From Azolla caroliniana (taxonomy: Eukaryota; Polypodiophyta): a stretch of DNA of 64,000 nt. Each line of letters starts with the position of its first letter. Position 1 is the first letter of the stretch. The stretch lies in the NCBI GenBank assembly GCA_043228905.1, contig JBHGNT010000005.1:11160001-11224000 (forward strand), written 5' to 3'. The position numbers and the translations under genes are program-made. Shown in pieces: positions 31,773-42,884 of this stretch. The notes under the pieces are model-generated. The model saw only the letters and a program-made list of their open reading frames with translations, was not told the origin of the DNA and did not search any database.

Positions 31773-33842
31773 GGCACTTAACCATTTTCGGTTGTGGGTG
31801 TCATCCTTCGCTTATTTGAAGCTCTCCGGCTCCCCCTCATCGGTCAGCAGAACATGCTCTGCATCCGGAAATCTCCGGGGGGGACCTTCTCTCTCTGAGA
31901 GGATATCTCCGTCTCTGGGCTTCGGTGACCGGCTCATCCATTTGCTCTTCATCCGAATCCCATTCGGGGTCTTGGCCGGTTCCGGTTTTAGCTTCCTCTA
32001 CTTCTTCTTTTGCCTGTTCGATATCCTCACCGTAACCGGCTGGCTCCTCGAGTGCTAACCGGTCTCTTGTCGGTTGGGTCTGTTCATTGTAGAGTCTATC
32101 CTTACCGGTCGACTCGGAGTTCATTATCTTCTTCTCCGACTCCCAGTCGGCGAGCGTCTTGTCCTCCATGAAGATAATATCTCGACTCCGGAATACCTTC
32201 TTGTCGACCGGGTCCCACACTCGGTAGCCGAGCTCATCGTCACCGTAACCGAGGAATATGCATGGCCGGGTCTTTGGATCTAACTTTCCTCTCCGGTCCT
32301 TAGCTACATGCACGTACGCGAGACACCCGAACACCTTCAGATGCCTGTAGGATACTTCCTTACCGGTCCACACTCTCTGTGGCATGTCTCTGTCCAAGGG
32401 TACTGAGGGTGATCTATTTATCACATATGTCGCCGTCGACAATGCCTCAGCCCAAAACTTCTTGGGTAGTTTTGCATGCGCTAGCATATTCTGGACCCTC
32501 TCCATAATGGTCCGGTTCATCCTCTCGGCCAGTCCGTTTAGTTCCGGCGTCTTCAGCACGGTAAATTCGAGCCGGATTCCCTTCGAGCGGCAGTACTCCT
32601 CGAACTGCCCCCGGTACTCTCCTTCATTATCTGCTCAAACCGCCTTCAGCTTCCGGCCGGTTTCTCTTTCCACTCTCGCGTGGAGCTCTTTCAAGACGGA
32701 TAACACCTGATCCTTCGTCTTCAACAGTGTGGCCCACAGATTCCGGTTGTGGTCATCTATGAACGTCACGAAGTACTGCGCTCCAGCATGTGACTTCGTG
32801 TCTACTTGACACACATCTGTATGCACCAACTCCAATGGTGCATTACGTCTCATCGGTGGCCTTGGTCGGAAGGAGGTCCGGTTCTGCTTACCGGCCAGAC
32901 AATCAGTGCACTTCTCTAAGTGCACGTTCTTCACTGGAATGAGGTTGTCGTTTGCAAGCCTCTTCATCTTCTTCTCTCTCATATGACATAGCCTCTTGTG
33001 CCACAGCTCACCGGCAGTGTCGGATGCCATGTTCACTTCTTTCAGGCATAACCGGGCATTCATCAGGTACAATGAGTTGACCTTCCGGGCCCGAGCCACA
33101 ATCAGGCTCCCTTTGCTGAACTTCATGACACCGTTCCGGATGCTACTCGTGTAGCCTTCATCATCTAGCCGACCGGCTGATATCAGGTTCAGACGAACCT
33201 CCGGAACATGTCGGACATCCTTCAGCAGCAACTTGCATCCGGTTGGTGTTGACAGCCACACGTCTCCTATGCCGACAATTCGGCGTGTACCTTCATTCCC
33301 CATCCGGACACAGCCGTGGTCACCGGCTGAGTAGGATGAGAAGCATTTCCGGTCTGGGGTAAGGTGGAACGATGCTCCGGAGTCTACCACCCAGGTCATC
33401 TCGTCGCCGGCAAGGTTTATCTCACTCTCCTCGGTGATGAGCATCAACTCTTCTTCACTTGTCGTGATTGCCGTCGTTCCCTTCCGGTCCGTCCCCTTCC
33501 GGTCTTTACCGTTCCGGTCCGGGGTCTGCTTCGAATCGGTACCGTCGGTTTCCTTGTCTTTACGGAAATGCCGACAGTTCTTTTGGAAGTGACCCGGCTT
33601 GCCGCAATAGAAGCAAGTGGGCCTCCCCCTTGACTTTGACCGTGTCCCCGACTTCTCCCGGTTCTGGGGACTACAGTTTCTATGTCTTCCGCGTTCCGAT
33701 TCGGTAAGGAGCGCTTTGGAGTCGGAGCTCGTATCTTTATCTTTCCGACGCGCTCCTCATCTAGCAAGCTCGACTTTACTCTTGCTAGGGATAACCGTTT
33801 TCCTTCCGGCCCGGCGTTGCCCAAAGTGACAACCAACGTCTC
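31773..33842 (-). pseudogene. Copia gag zinc knuckle, protease and integrase
   Basis: Zinc knuckle CFYCGKPGHFQKNC (~33620-33580) is reached only after a frameshift near 33775. Protease WVVDSGASFHLTPDR has the catalytic D-S-G. Pre-integrase LWHKRLCHM, zinc Cys pair CTDCLAGKQNRTSF, integrase core HTDVCQVDTKSHAGAQYFVT and, after a TGA at 32635-32637 (Arg expected), ADNEGEY and ELNGLAERMNRTIMERV, then FGCLAYVHVAKDRRGKLDPK, FLGYGDDELGYRVWDPVDKK. All three integrase acids are readable. Another frameshift near 31870 precedes the RT part. Confidence 0.9.
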
Positions 33843-34307
33843 CTAGCTATCCGGGAGGGAACCAAGCAGGAGTAGCGCTAGTACCTCATTGGCGAGAGGT
33901 ACTTCCAATGAAGTTGCCTGGTGGATCAGCCCCTGGAAGGCATTCATGTGCTCCGCCATGCTGGAGCCATCTTGGTACCGGAGTCTTACTAGCTTCCGGA
34001 ATACCGACACCTGATTGCCAACATTTTTGTTCTGAAACATTATGCCGATCTTCTCCCAGAGCTCATGAGCCTTGCTCTCTTCATTGAAGTTGTTGTACAG
34101 GCTCATGTCGATGAAGCACCGTATGTACGCCATTGTCTTCATGTGCATCACCTCCCATATCGCGGCGTCGATTTTGTCCGGTCTCTTGTCCCCGAACTGA
34201 ACCGGCAGCCAGAGGTCTTTAACCACGAGCATGTCCCTCATCTTCGACTTCCACACTGAATAGTTGGACCCGGTGAGCTTGAACATGCCGCCAAACGATT
34301 CGTCCAT
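33843..34307 (-). pseudogene. Copia gag, N-terminal part
   Basis: Starts MDESFGGMFKLTGSNYSVW at 34307, then DMLVVKDLWLPVQFGDKRPD, AYIRCFIDMSLYNNFNEESK and LEVPLANEVLALLLLGSLPD, ending in TAG at 33843-33845 where the sister copy at 49740 has Trp (SLPDSWEML). Without that change the frame continues into the segment upstream. Confidence 0.9.
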
Positions 34308-34323
34308 TTTCTGTGTCGATTTT

Positions 34324-34335
34324 GCTCTGATACCA
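34324..34335 (-). other. Primer binding site (initiator tRNA-Met type)
   Basis: The minus strand reads TGGTATCAGAGC, two bases from the LTR. Confidence 0.9.
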
Positions 34336-34337
34336 CT

Positions 34338-34543
34338 TGACGGGAACTCAATGCTCCCTATACGCAACGCTCGGCCACAACCGAGCTTAGGATCATACAC
34401 AGAAAACGGGAAATAAAACACGACAAGAAGAAGAGGGAGATACACAAGAGGTTCACGTGGAAAACCCCAAACTAGGGGAAAAACTGTCACTATGTAAGAA
34501 TATACAACCGTGAGTTCACTGAGGCACCGACCTCATGCTCACA
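34338..34543 (-). repeat. Shortened 5' LTR
   Basis: Only the ~206 bp next to the primer site is present. It matches 29529-29760 of the 3' LTR with a 24 bp internal deletion, then stops after 'tgctcaca' and runs straight into the TTATG target duplication. The outer ~500 bp, including the minisatellite and presumed promoter, is missing. Confidence 0.9.
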
Positions 34544-34810
34544 TTATGGTCACGCACCCAAAAGTAAGGTGGGTCCGATTCATAGAACATACTCGATGAT
34601 CAAAAGTGAAGCTTAGATTAAAATGATTGTAACAAGTACATTGATTAAAACATGTAGCTTAGTAAAGCTTAGTAATGTTATAACATTAATCGCAATAACA
34701 CAAATATAACAATATAAACATCAGTAGACATGTTTAAAGAAACAACATAAACATGGAATCAAACTTACTTAATAGATAATACAAACTTTGATTATAAAAT
34801 ACAAAATTCA
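34544..34810. other. AT-rich 3' flank of the methyltransferase gene
   Basis: No coding frame recognised. If the methyltransferase locus is a transposon, its terminus should lie in this stretch or left of 29524, but I could not find the AACACYGGG inverted repeat here. Confidence 0.3.
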
Positions 34811-36285
34811 TTACATTGCTATAAGTTTATCATTCTCTTCATCTTCCTTTTGATAACTGTCCTCAGAATTCTGTGCATCGGCATCCACTCTAGTTAGGTT
34901 GGCTATCGTGGGGTCCTCCAAAAGCTCATCATCTAGTTCTATAAGCTCCCCATGTTCACCAACCAAGGGAGGAATAGGCTCGCGAGAGGCAGCTTGAAAT
35001 CGTTACGTATCCGCGATATGCTTTGCCCCTACCTCCTCGTCTTGATCTGGGCACTCCCATAAGGCTTTAATCCGCATAGTAATGAAACATACTTGCTCCT
35101 CGTCCTTCTCCAATGCAACTGTATTCCGAAATAGTTTCAAGGCGCATGCAAATGTCGTACCTATCATGAAAATAATAAGATCATAGCTTCAATTAGACAA
35201 CCAATAAGTATATACTTTTGTAGAGCAAAGTCTAAGAACATACCAATGCCAGAAAACAAATCTAAAATCCAATCTCCTTCTTTAGAGAACATTTTGATAA
35301 GGTGCATCATGAGTCGTTGGGGCTTCTGGTAAGGATTGACTAGGCCACGTTCAGTCATCGTGACATGTCGCAATTTCCGCGTAACTACTGGGTACACTAA
35401 CATATTTGAACCTCCGACCTCATTTGAATGTTCCTTAATCCTTTGCCTGTTTATTTCATCATAATAACCAACAGTTATGTATTCAATAGCATTGACAAAC
35501 CGAAAGGTCGGTCCTTTATTAACTTTGGTTTTGCAATGACAAAAAGAAACCAAAATACACGAACTCAAGTATTAGTTACATAAAATTGAATTAATCATTG
35601 TATAAGCCTTACCAAGCAAGGTTCTCTACACCATGACAACGAGAGCTCAATGATTGAGCCACAGATTCATATCCTTGGTCCATAAAATGAAAGACCCTTA
35701 TTCTCCACAAGCTCGTTGTGGTCAATTTAGCGAAATCCTTCACCATTTTCTCCAATTGTTTGAACCTAAATCATTCATCATCATAAGAAGATCTAGCCAT
35801 ACAAAATCTGTATGGAATATCTACAACAAGTAAGGTGTACTCCTTCTTTGGCAACTTCTGGATCATCTCCGCCACATCACCGCAATACACATTATAATAC
35901 AATTCTCGGGTGATATCCTTTTTGTGGCTGAACTTCTTGAAAGTTCCGTCATCGTCCACATCCAATGCCTTCACTAAGCATCGGTCCTTTTCTTTCCGCG
36001 CTCTTTCAAGATGGGCAAGAAATGAAGTTGGAAAATCATGTATATCTTTGACTTCTCCAGGCTTCTTGCTATGACATGGTTTCTATGTGAAACAACAAAA
36101 GAAGTAACTCATACTTATTCTTCAAATATGTAATAAAATAGAATGGCAAATATCAAATATGTAATACTAACCCAATCCTTGAAAGCAATAAAATATTCCA
36201 AGAACGCCTTGTATGAAGACGCAATCAGATACTCTGCAGTTACTTGTGTCCATGTTAAGCAACCGAGTTGCTTCAGCATCACCTC
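34811..36285 (-). pseudogene. DNA N4/N6-methyltransferase domain, C-terminal exons
   Basis: Minus strand, about four exons: 36285-36172 (EVMLKQLGCLTWTQVTAEYL, 38 codons), 36082-35613, ~35522-35244 and 35160-34811. Exon 36082-35613 has ELYYNVYCGDVAEMIQKL and LLVVDIPYRFCMARSSYDD, where DIPY fits catalytic motif IV (usually D/N/S-P-P-Y). The next has NPYQKPQRLMMHLIKMF and WILDLFSGIG; across an 83 bp GT-AG intron (35243-35161) this becomes DLFSGIG-TTFACALKLF then RNTVALEKDEEQ, AdoMet motif I. The order catalytic-then-AdoMet is the permuted (beta-class) arrangement of N4C/N6A DNA methylases. A TGA after SYDDE (~35771) and a TAA near 35000 break it. The last exon has an acidic tail ending at 34811. 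Not all exon phases agree. Confidence 0.8.
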
Positions 36286-36391
36286 CTGAATTTTCATATA
36301 CACCTTTTAACTAGTAAAGCATAAACAACCATTAGCACTTATGAATACCCTAAACCTGAACATATATTCAAAACAAAAGTATTAGGCTTAC

Positions 36392-37650
36392 TTGTTGAAC
36401 TCTGTGACCATTTCTTCTAAGCTTACCTCTTTCGTCACGATTCTAGACAAGACGGACACAAGTAGCTTCTCTTCTTTTATACCCTGCATGGATCTCCATG
36501 GTGTCAGCTTCATGTCGTCCGCTGCTTCCTCAATGGTCAGATCAATCTTTTTTTCCGCGGTTGACTTCAACTTTCCTTTTTTGTCGTTGACCTTTCATCT
36601 CCTTGTTTTCCCACATTGTAAAGATCTGGTCTTGCAATTCCCAAACAACCCCATCTTTGAAGGTGAGCTGGAACCACAATGCATACTTCCAAATACCATC
36701 TGACTTTACTGCATCGTCCACAATGATCCCAACTTCATAAAGACATTGACATCGAAGTGCTGGAAACATCTTTGGTCCAATTCTCTGCTTGACATCTAAG
36801 TATTCATGGTGAAAATTTTGGATGCACTCTATCGATGACATCTTTTGATGGTAGTCATTGTCGTTGTTATGGTCCCAGGCTAACAACTTCACTTCATCCA
36901 TTCTTAGGGACACGTAAATCTTACATTCAGCATACTTAAAGAAGTATGTTGTGGGATGTTCTCTTACCAACTACATTCTTGCTTCTGCTGAGTGTGATCC
37001 CCCAATGACATAATAGTTATACTGATTGTGTTTTCTTATGTCAAACTCATCTAAACACGAACACTCGTCAAGATCAACCATTACAATTAATGGTACTATT
37101 GTTGCATGTGGATTAATCTTCATTTTCTTTTTGAGGATCTGGACATGTAGTTTGTGAGGCTCCCTGATCTCTAGTGGTCGACGTCTAGGCTTCTCATCGA
37201 CAAGTGGGCGATGGATGTGGGTAATGTGGAGGTTAAAGACATGTCCCTTCTGCACTAGTTTTCTCTACATTATCTCTCGTCTAATTTTATTCTGGTAAGA
37301 CGAAAGCACACCAGATGACAACTTTGCCCATGGTGTTGTCCTCGCATCTTCATCATCCATTGAGCTTGATGAATCTGACTCAGACAGTTTGGTCACTTTC
37401 TTTTTGGATGACCTTGAGTGCACATGCACCTTTTTAGGTGCCACATTTATCAGGGAAAGTAAACGCTCCTCTAACGAGACATGGCCCTGTATGTATGGCC
37501 ATAGTGTTGTCATTAGATTATTGGATGGCTCAATCGCCAATCTGAATGATTTAGGATTGCACGAGTCCTTCACTAATAAGTCTTCGAATACCCACAACTT
37601 GTGAACTCCCTTCGAGCATTCAACAGGAACCACTAGGGTTTCGGAGTCGG
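36392..37650 (-). pseudogene. ParB-like N-terminal part of the same gene
   Basis: One long exon read in a single frame from 37650 to ~36545 with two in-frame stops (37265-37267 and 36971-36973), then a frameshift to the end at 36392. Recognisable: KLSESDSSSSMDDEDA linker, then PLIVMVDLDECSCL, YNYYVIGGSHSAEARM, YAECKIYVSLRMDEVKLLAW and DHNNDNDYHQKMS. The GG-x-HS/R-x-EA signature followed by a charged helix resembles the ParB/sulfiredoxin fold that binds nucleotide in ParB. A Lys/Arg-rich segment follows. The true start is lost: the Gypsy LTR begins at 37651, so the exon is cut at its 5' side. Confidence 0.7.
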
Positions 37651-38114
37651 TGTTAGCCAGCCGACAAGGAGTGAAGGATAGTCCAGAATATGGAAGGGCA
37701 AAAATAATCGAAGGTTGTTATTAGGATATTTAGTAATTAAGTAGATTTTAGAGAAGTGAACGGACGAACCAGAATCGGTATGCCGATCCGGATCCAGACC
37801 GGTTCATATTAGGGTGCCGGTTGGCACCATTTTGTAGACAGAGCCGGTGATCGATAAAAAGGCCCAGTTACATTGTAAATGACGACGGATAATTAATAAA
37901 GCTCTATTTCCTTATCTCTGTGTATTGATTACCGTTCTATGCTAATTACTTTCTATCTTACGCGTGTATTAAAATTAAGGATCTGTTGATTAAGTAAACG
38001 ATTAAGGTCTGATTAATCGTCGATCTAACTCTGTTTCACCGTAACACCCTTTGGTGAAGTGTCTTCTGTAGACACCCTATGTTAGGCTATTGTCCGACCC
38101 TAAGGAGTAACACA
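37651..38114 (+). repeat. 5' LTR of the Gypsy element
   Basis: 464 bp, TGTTAGCCAGCC ... GGAGTAACACA, TG...CA ends. A polyadenylation-like AATAAA lies near 37896 ('taattaataaagctc'). No second copy in the window. Confidence 0.75.
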
Positions 38115-38116
38115 GT

Positions 38117-38132
38117 TTTTGGCGACCACGAT
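38117..38132 (+). other. Primer binding site
   Basis: TTTTGGCGACCACGAT follows the LTR. TGGCGACCAC resembles the primer sites of Tat/Ogre-type Gypsy elements, which I recall as tRNA-Arg-type; the tRNA assignment is uncertain. Confidence 0.5.
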
Positions 38133-38164
38133 TCCTGCATAAGTACAACGAACAACGGCAGGAA

Positions 38165-40021
38165 TGGATGACTAGACCAGCAAGCGGACCGGTTATGGAT
38201 CGAGCATGGAGACTCGTTGAGCGGCTACGGAAGCGAGAGGCCTTCCAGCAAGTGGTGGAAGAAATTCGTTTGGATCAATCATTTTCCAAAGTGATCCGGC
38301 GAGTGGCTGAGGAGTCACTCCGTTCGCAACAAGATTTCGGGAAACGGAATCCCTGCTGTAGGCATTAGCTGCAGGAGACGGCGATTCCGAACCATTTTCG
38401 GCCTTTGAATTGGACTCGGACGGCGAATATAGCGCTCATTCTAATTACTGTAGCAGTCACGACACCCCAGACGGACCGGCAGACGAGGAATCAGATACCT
38501 CATCGACACCGAAACAAGAATTGATAGAGCTGGAAGCCACAGATCGGCCAAGGACTCAACAAACCCCAACAACCGAAGCAAAGGAAGAAAGATCTCTGAC
38601 AGAGGAGGCGGAGAGACCTCCGACAGAGGAGGAAGAGAGACCTTCGACACCACCAGCCCGCATTCCAACACTGGACGACGACATGTTGTTTCAATATCCC
38701 AAGTACCGGGATGATCCGGATGCAGAGGCCCACGTCTATGCATTTCAGCAGACCTGGGAAGCGAATCATGTGTCACAATGCTTAACCGCGACCGAAGCAG
38801 AATGCTCAAAGATGGCGGAGTTCGGCATGACCCTGGAGGGGCCCGCCGCTAGATGGCGCCTGACGCAAGATCCCAGTACCATCACGACGTTTGAGGCCTT
38901 GAAATCTAAATTCTGACATTTTTTTCACAAAGAAGTGGATCAACGGGAAATGGTCGGCCTATTCTATACCATTAGGCAAGAGTCCACGGAGAACATTCAA
39001 CAATTTGTAATCCAATTCCAGAGAATGCACAACCAGCTCAATCGGGCACCACCGGAGGAAGAGACTAAGGCGATATTCCTAGCAACACTCCGGAGCCCCT
39101 ACAAACGGTGTGCACAGTAATTGATTTCCGCACGAGTTCTGTCGACCAGGTTATAGACCGAGTTAGGGAAATGGAAAACTCCAGCTCGTGGTTGATGATG
39201 CAGGCACTTCAACGAACGTTACCGACTGATGAAGACCTCCACTTTCAACAAGCAGTTCAATGTACGACTTGCCTGAATGCCGAACATTTGGCGTTGGAGT
39301 GCACCATGAGTTCTCAATGCTTGCTTTGCCATTCCAGAAACCATATAATGGATCGGTGTAAATATAACTTGCTGAATTGGCAAGCACCACCGGTCCGGCA
39401 AATCGAACCACGGAGCAACCAGGAGGAGAAAGAAGAGCGATGGCGGCGAGAGGAGCGTTACCAACCAGCACAAGATGTTTGGTACGGTGATCGAAGAAAC
39501 GCTTATGACCGCAACCGGTATGATAGATATCGGAACTATAATGGGGAACGGAATGAGCGTTACAACCGGTATCACTCCCCGGTTACAACCCCCAAAGGGA
39601 GGACTATGGCAAGTACAACAACCAACTCCGACAGGATTTCCGGAACAAAAAGCATTTCAACAAAAAACGGCATTTCAATAAAAAAGGGGGTCACCAACGG
39701 GAGCTGGAACAGGGTACATCAAGCAACCAACCGGACCAAGGCCAAGCACTTCCCACAGGACCTCAACCGGGTGCCAGGGCAAAAGCAGAATCCAACAACA
39801 CCCGGAAGGCATACTGCTACTATTGCCGACAAGAGGGACACTACAGTAACCAATGTCCGGCGAAAAGCTACGATAAGCGACCAGCGGTAAACATGGTGGT
39901 AGCGGAGGTCGCGGACATACAACAAGTAACCACAAGGGCAAAAGGAAAAGCGACGGAGTGGGAAACCCAAGAAGCCATCCGGAAGCAGGCCACCGAATGG
40001 GTAAAGAAGGCAAACGAGTAG
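38165..40021 (+). pseudogene. Gypsy gag with three zinc knuckles
   Basis: Begins near 38165; the first block reads MTRPASGPVMDRAWRLVERL. After stops comes a Glu/Thr/Pro-rich linker (38520-38660), the gag core FGMTLEGPAARWRLTQDP and, in the same frame after a TGA at 38914-38916, QREMVGLFYTIRQESTENIQ. Downstream, in shifted frames, are zinc knuckles CTTCLNAEHLALEC, CLLCHSRNHIMDRC and CYYCRQEGHYSNQC (~39807-39850). Three knuckles is more than the usual one or two. Stops and frameshifts make it inactive. Confidence 0.75.
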
Positions 40022-40024
40022 AAT

Positions 40025-40838
40025 GTGGCAGAACTAGAGCAACAAAAGGAGAATCTAGAGAAGCCCACTGGCAATAGCCAGGCGGAAAACCCAACATGGC
40101 AGGCATTGCAAGAATGCCAAATCACACTGCCATTAGGTCAGCTATTGCAGTTAATACCTCAGTTTACGGAAGGACTGAAGACGGGCATGACTGCGGTCGG
40201 CACGCCACCAGCTCTGGCATTCTTTTCTAACCTGGAGGAAGGACCGACGATAGTCGACACATGCAGTCCGGCTATCACAACCATCGTCAAGGGACAAGAA
40301 CTACCCGAAACGATTATAGACGGAGGATCCGGTGTGAATGTGATTAGCCTCTGAACTTGTAATACCCTGGGAATCCAGGACTGGGAGCCGTGCTCGTTTT
40401 GGCTCCAGATGGCCGACACAAGTTCAGTACGACCTACCAGATTGATACGAGAGTTGGAAGTGACAATCAGAGGTCACGCATTCCGCATTTCGGCAGTAGT
40501 CCTCCAGTTCAATGCACAAGGAGCATACCCACTGTTGTTGGGTCGGCCATGGTTAAAAACAACGCACATCACATTCAGGCGCGGCAAAGCGAAAGTACGG
40601 GTACCTACACAACCACGTTCAAGTACCAACAAGGAGCTGACACCGCTATATGCAGAATGTGTCAACATGCTTGAGGGATTGGTTGATGAGGAGGTCGATC
40701 AGTACTTACAGGAGAATCTGAAAATTGTACCCTTATTTGAAGTGGATGTCGCTGAAGCAATGGCACCATACATAATACCGGAGGAGGCCGGTGAAGAACC
40801 GGATAGGGAAGCCATCAGAGAGTTACGGCAAGCGTAGG
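40025..40838 (+). pseudogene. Gypsy protease region
   Basis: ELPETIIDGGSGVNVISL carries the retropepsin D-G-G/S motif (about 40297-40350). After a stop and frame change, VTIRGHAFRISAVVLQFNAQ and AYPLLLGRPWLKTTHITFRR follow, the second half of the protease fold. A Glu-rich connector runs to 40838. Confidence 0.7.
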
Positions 40839-40843
40839 AAACT

Positions 40844-41640
40844 TTGGAGAAGGAATTGGCAGTATCTCAACGCGTAAAAGCCTCTCAGCTGGAAGAGGTA
40901 AACCTAGGCACCGCAGAAGACGCAAGACTGGTTCACATCGCCAAAGAAATGACTCCCGAAAGGAAGACGACAACGGTCACCTTATTCAAGGAGTTCCGGG
41001 ACGTGTTCGCATGGTTGTACGAGGACATGCGGAGGCTAGATCCTCAGTTGTATCAACACCAGATACATCTGAGTAAGGATGCCAAGCCGGTGGCGCAACG
41101 ACGCTACCAGATGAACCCCAACGATGCAGCAAAAGTAAAGGAAGAGATCGACAAATTGTTACGAGTAGGGTTCATCTGACCGGTCAAAAAGGCGAGATGG
41201 CTGAGCTCGATAGTCGTCGTACCGAAAAAGAACGGAAAATTCCGGGTATGTGTCGACTACCGAAAATTGAATGCGGCAACAGTAACCGACGCCTTCCCAC
41301 TCCTTTTGACGGATGGAGTCCTGGATGCAGTAGCCGGTCACGAAGTTTATAGTTTCCTGGACGGGTTCAGCGGCTACAATCAGATCCGGATGCACCCCGA
41401 TGACTAGGAGAAAACCTCTTTTGTTACCGAATGGGGAATATTTGTCGCCGTAGTCATGATGTTCGGACTTAAAACTGCGCCGACAACCTTTCAGCGAATA
41501 ATGATAGAGATTTTCAAAGAATTTATTCCAGCATTCATGCAGGTGTTCTTAGACGATTTCGCCGTGTATAGCCAGGAAGGGGAACACCTCCAATACCGTG
41601 AATTTTGGGAAGTGAAGATAGATGAAGTAAACAGGGAGAA
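40844..41640 (+). pseudogene. Gypsy reverse transcriptase, N-terminal half
   Basis: HQIHLSKDAKPVAQRRYQMN, then RWLSSIVVVPKKNGKFRVCV, DYRKLNAATVTDAFPLLLTD, EVYSFLDGFSGYNQIRMHPD, MMFGLKTAPTTFQRIMIEIF and MQVFLDDFAVYS. The catalytic F-L-D-D is present. A TGA (after VGFI) and a TAG (after HPDD) interrupt it. After FAVYSQEGEHLQYREF the sequence departs from RT, so thumb and connection are lost. Confidence 0.8.
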
Positions 41641-41704
41641 GACCCGGGAGGCCAAGGAATTCCCGAATTGCGATCTCTCCATGTTGTTCGGGGTTATTCT
41701 AGGT

Positions 41705-42261
41705 TGGATGGTCATTGTATTGCGGTTAGAGAATTAACTTGTTTTTGCTTCCATTGTGTGCATGGAAATTGGAGGTATTGTTTAAACCGAGCATATATTC
41801 AAAATTGGGAGTACCATACATTGAATGATAAGGACCGAGCAGATGGAGAAACAGAAAACAATGTTGACTTCACATATCATGTTCGTGGAGATACTCTGAG
41901 TGATGTCATAAACGTTGGGGAAATTTTTGTTGTAAATGCAGAAGAAGACAATTAAGAGGGTGTCGATTTCTATATATTGAAGTGCAAGGTTTGTAAACAA
42001 TGTGGAACGTAGAATATTGTAGATGCTTGGGGAAAGTTTGTATTTGCCAGGACATTCTACATCGAATGTATTTTTTATGCAAGACTAGATGATTGCAATT
42101 ATGTGATTATGTGTATAATCTTTTAGAAGACAAACCAGTAGCGTACATGTACTCTCATTTTGTCAGGTGCATCAACGTCCCGATGTCACAATACAATAAC
42201 TACACAGTTAGTGCTAATGTGTACGAATGTATTTATAATAGTATGCCATGGAATTTGTAGC
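41705..42261 (+). pseudogene. Unrecognised gene X, C-terminal part
   Basis: Plus strand: LTCFCFHCVHGNWRYCLNRA (Cys-rich, C-F-C-x2-C...C), YIQNWEYHTLNDKD, LSDVINVGEIFVVNAEEDN, then in the next frame EGVDFYILKCKVCK, DAWGKFVFARTFYIECIFYA, and DKPVAYMYSHFVRCINVPMS ending at a stop at 42261. It looks like a short zinc-binding segment followed by a small beta-rich domain. I recall similar C-termini in transposon-like genes of invertebrates and seed-free plants but cannot name the family. It may belong with the ParB-methyltransferase locus split by the Gypsy insertion. Stops and at least two frame changes. Confidence 0.5.
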
Positions 42262-42884
42262 TACAAGGAGATCATACCAGTTTTCTTGTAAAGTGGACAA
42301 AGTAGTTGTATTGCAAAAAAACAGATTAATAAAATCATTTGGGAGACTGTCTTTTTTCTGATATACAGTTTTCTTTCTGTTCTTGTTTCTTAACAAAATC
42401 ATTAGGGAGTCTTCTTTTTTATGTACAGTCTTCTTTCTGTTCTTCTTTATTAATAAAATCATGTCTGATTAATAAAAAACAGTTCAAATTTGTGTGTCTT
42501 TTTTATATACAATCTTCTTTGTGTTCTTCTATCTTAAAGAAAAGTTTAATAAAATCGTTTGGGAGTCTTCTTTCTGTTCTTGTTTCTTAATAAAATCGTG
42601 CATGTTAAATGTGTATTGATTGTCAGTTTTACTCTTACTTATTGTAACTTTCGGTTTTAGTTTGTTCAATGTGCATAATGATGATTATACTGTCTGGAAT
42701 ACATTTTGGCAATGGTCTTTTTACTCTCAAGTGAACCATGTACAAGTTCAAATAGTTTGTCATTCTGAGAACAACCAACAACATGAAATCAGAAATCAAT
42801 GACCTATTTTAAAATTACACAGTAGATGATTTACTCAAAATAAGCGATTTAATTCTTCATTGATTAATCTGTCATCAAATTACA
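42262..42884. repeat. T-rich degenerate tandem repeat between genes X and C
   Basis: From ~42330 to 42600 a degenerate unit 'gggagtcttctttctgttcttgtttcttaataaaatcrt' recurs about four times with indels. The AATAAA-like parts may be polyadenylation signals of the two converging reading frames. No gene seen. Confidence 0.5.

Larger units (their letters stand above)
29529..34543 (-). mobile_element. Nearly complete Copia element of family C3
   Basis: 5015 bp, flanked by perfect 5-bp duplications TTATG (29524-29528 and 34544-34548). Ends TG and CA. The interior has primer site, gag, protease, integrase, RT, RNase H and polypurine tract in order on the minus strand. The 3' LTR is 722 bp but the 5' LTR is only ~206 bp. 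Between the shared parts of the LTRs I count five substitutions and one ~24 bp indel. Coding damage is limited to three nonsense changes and two frameshifts, so this is one of the younger insertions here. Confidence 0.9.
37651..41704 (+). mobile_element. Gypsy element, 5' LTR to mid-RT, inserted in the ParB-methyltransferase gene
   Basis: Plus-strand Ty3/Gypsy element with 5' LTR, primer site, gag, protease and part of RT. RNase H, integrase and 3' LTR are absent. Right border is approximate: RT reading is lost after ~41590 and clearly different sequence starts near 41705. Left flank is gtcgg; no matching duplication on the right because that end is deleted. Confidence 0.75.

Noticed and set aside
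38520-38660. Separate Glu/Thr/Pro-rich host protein
   Set aside because: It is in frame with the gag core of the Gypsy element and sits between its LTR and RT.
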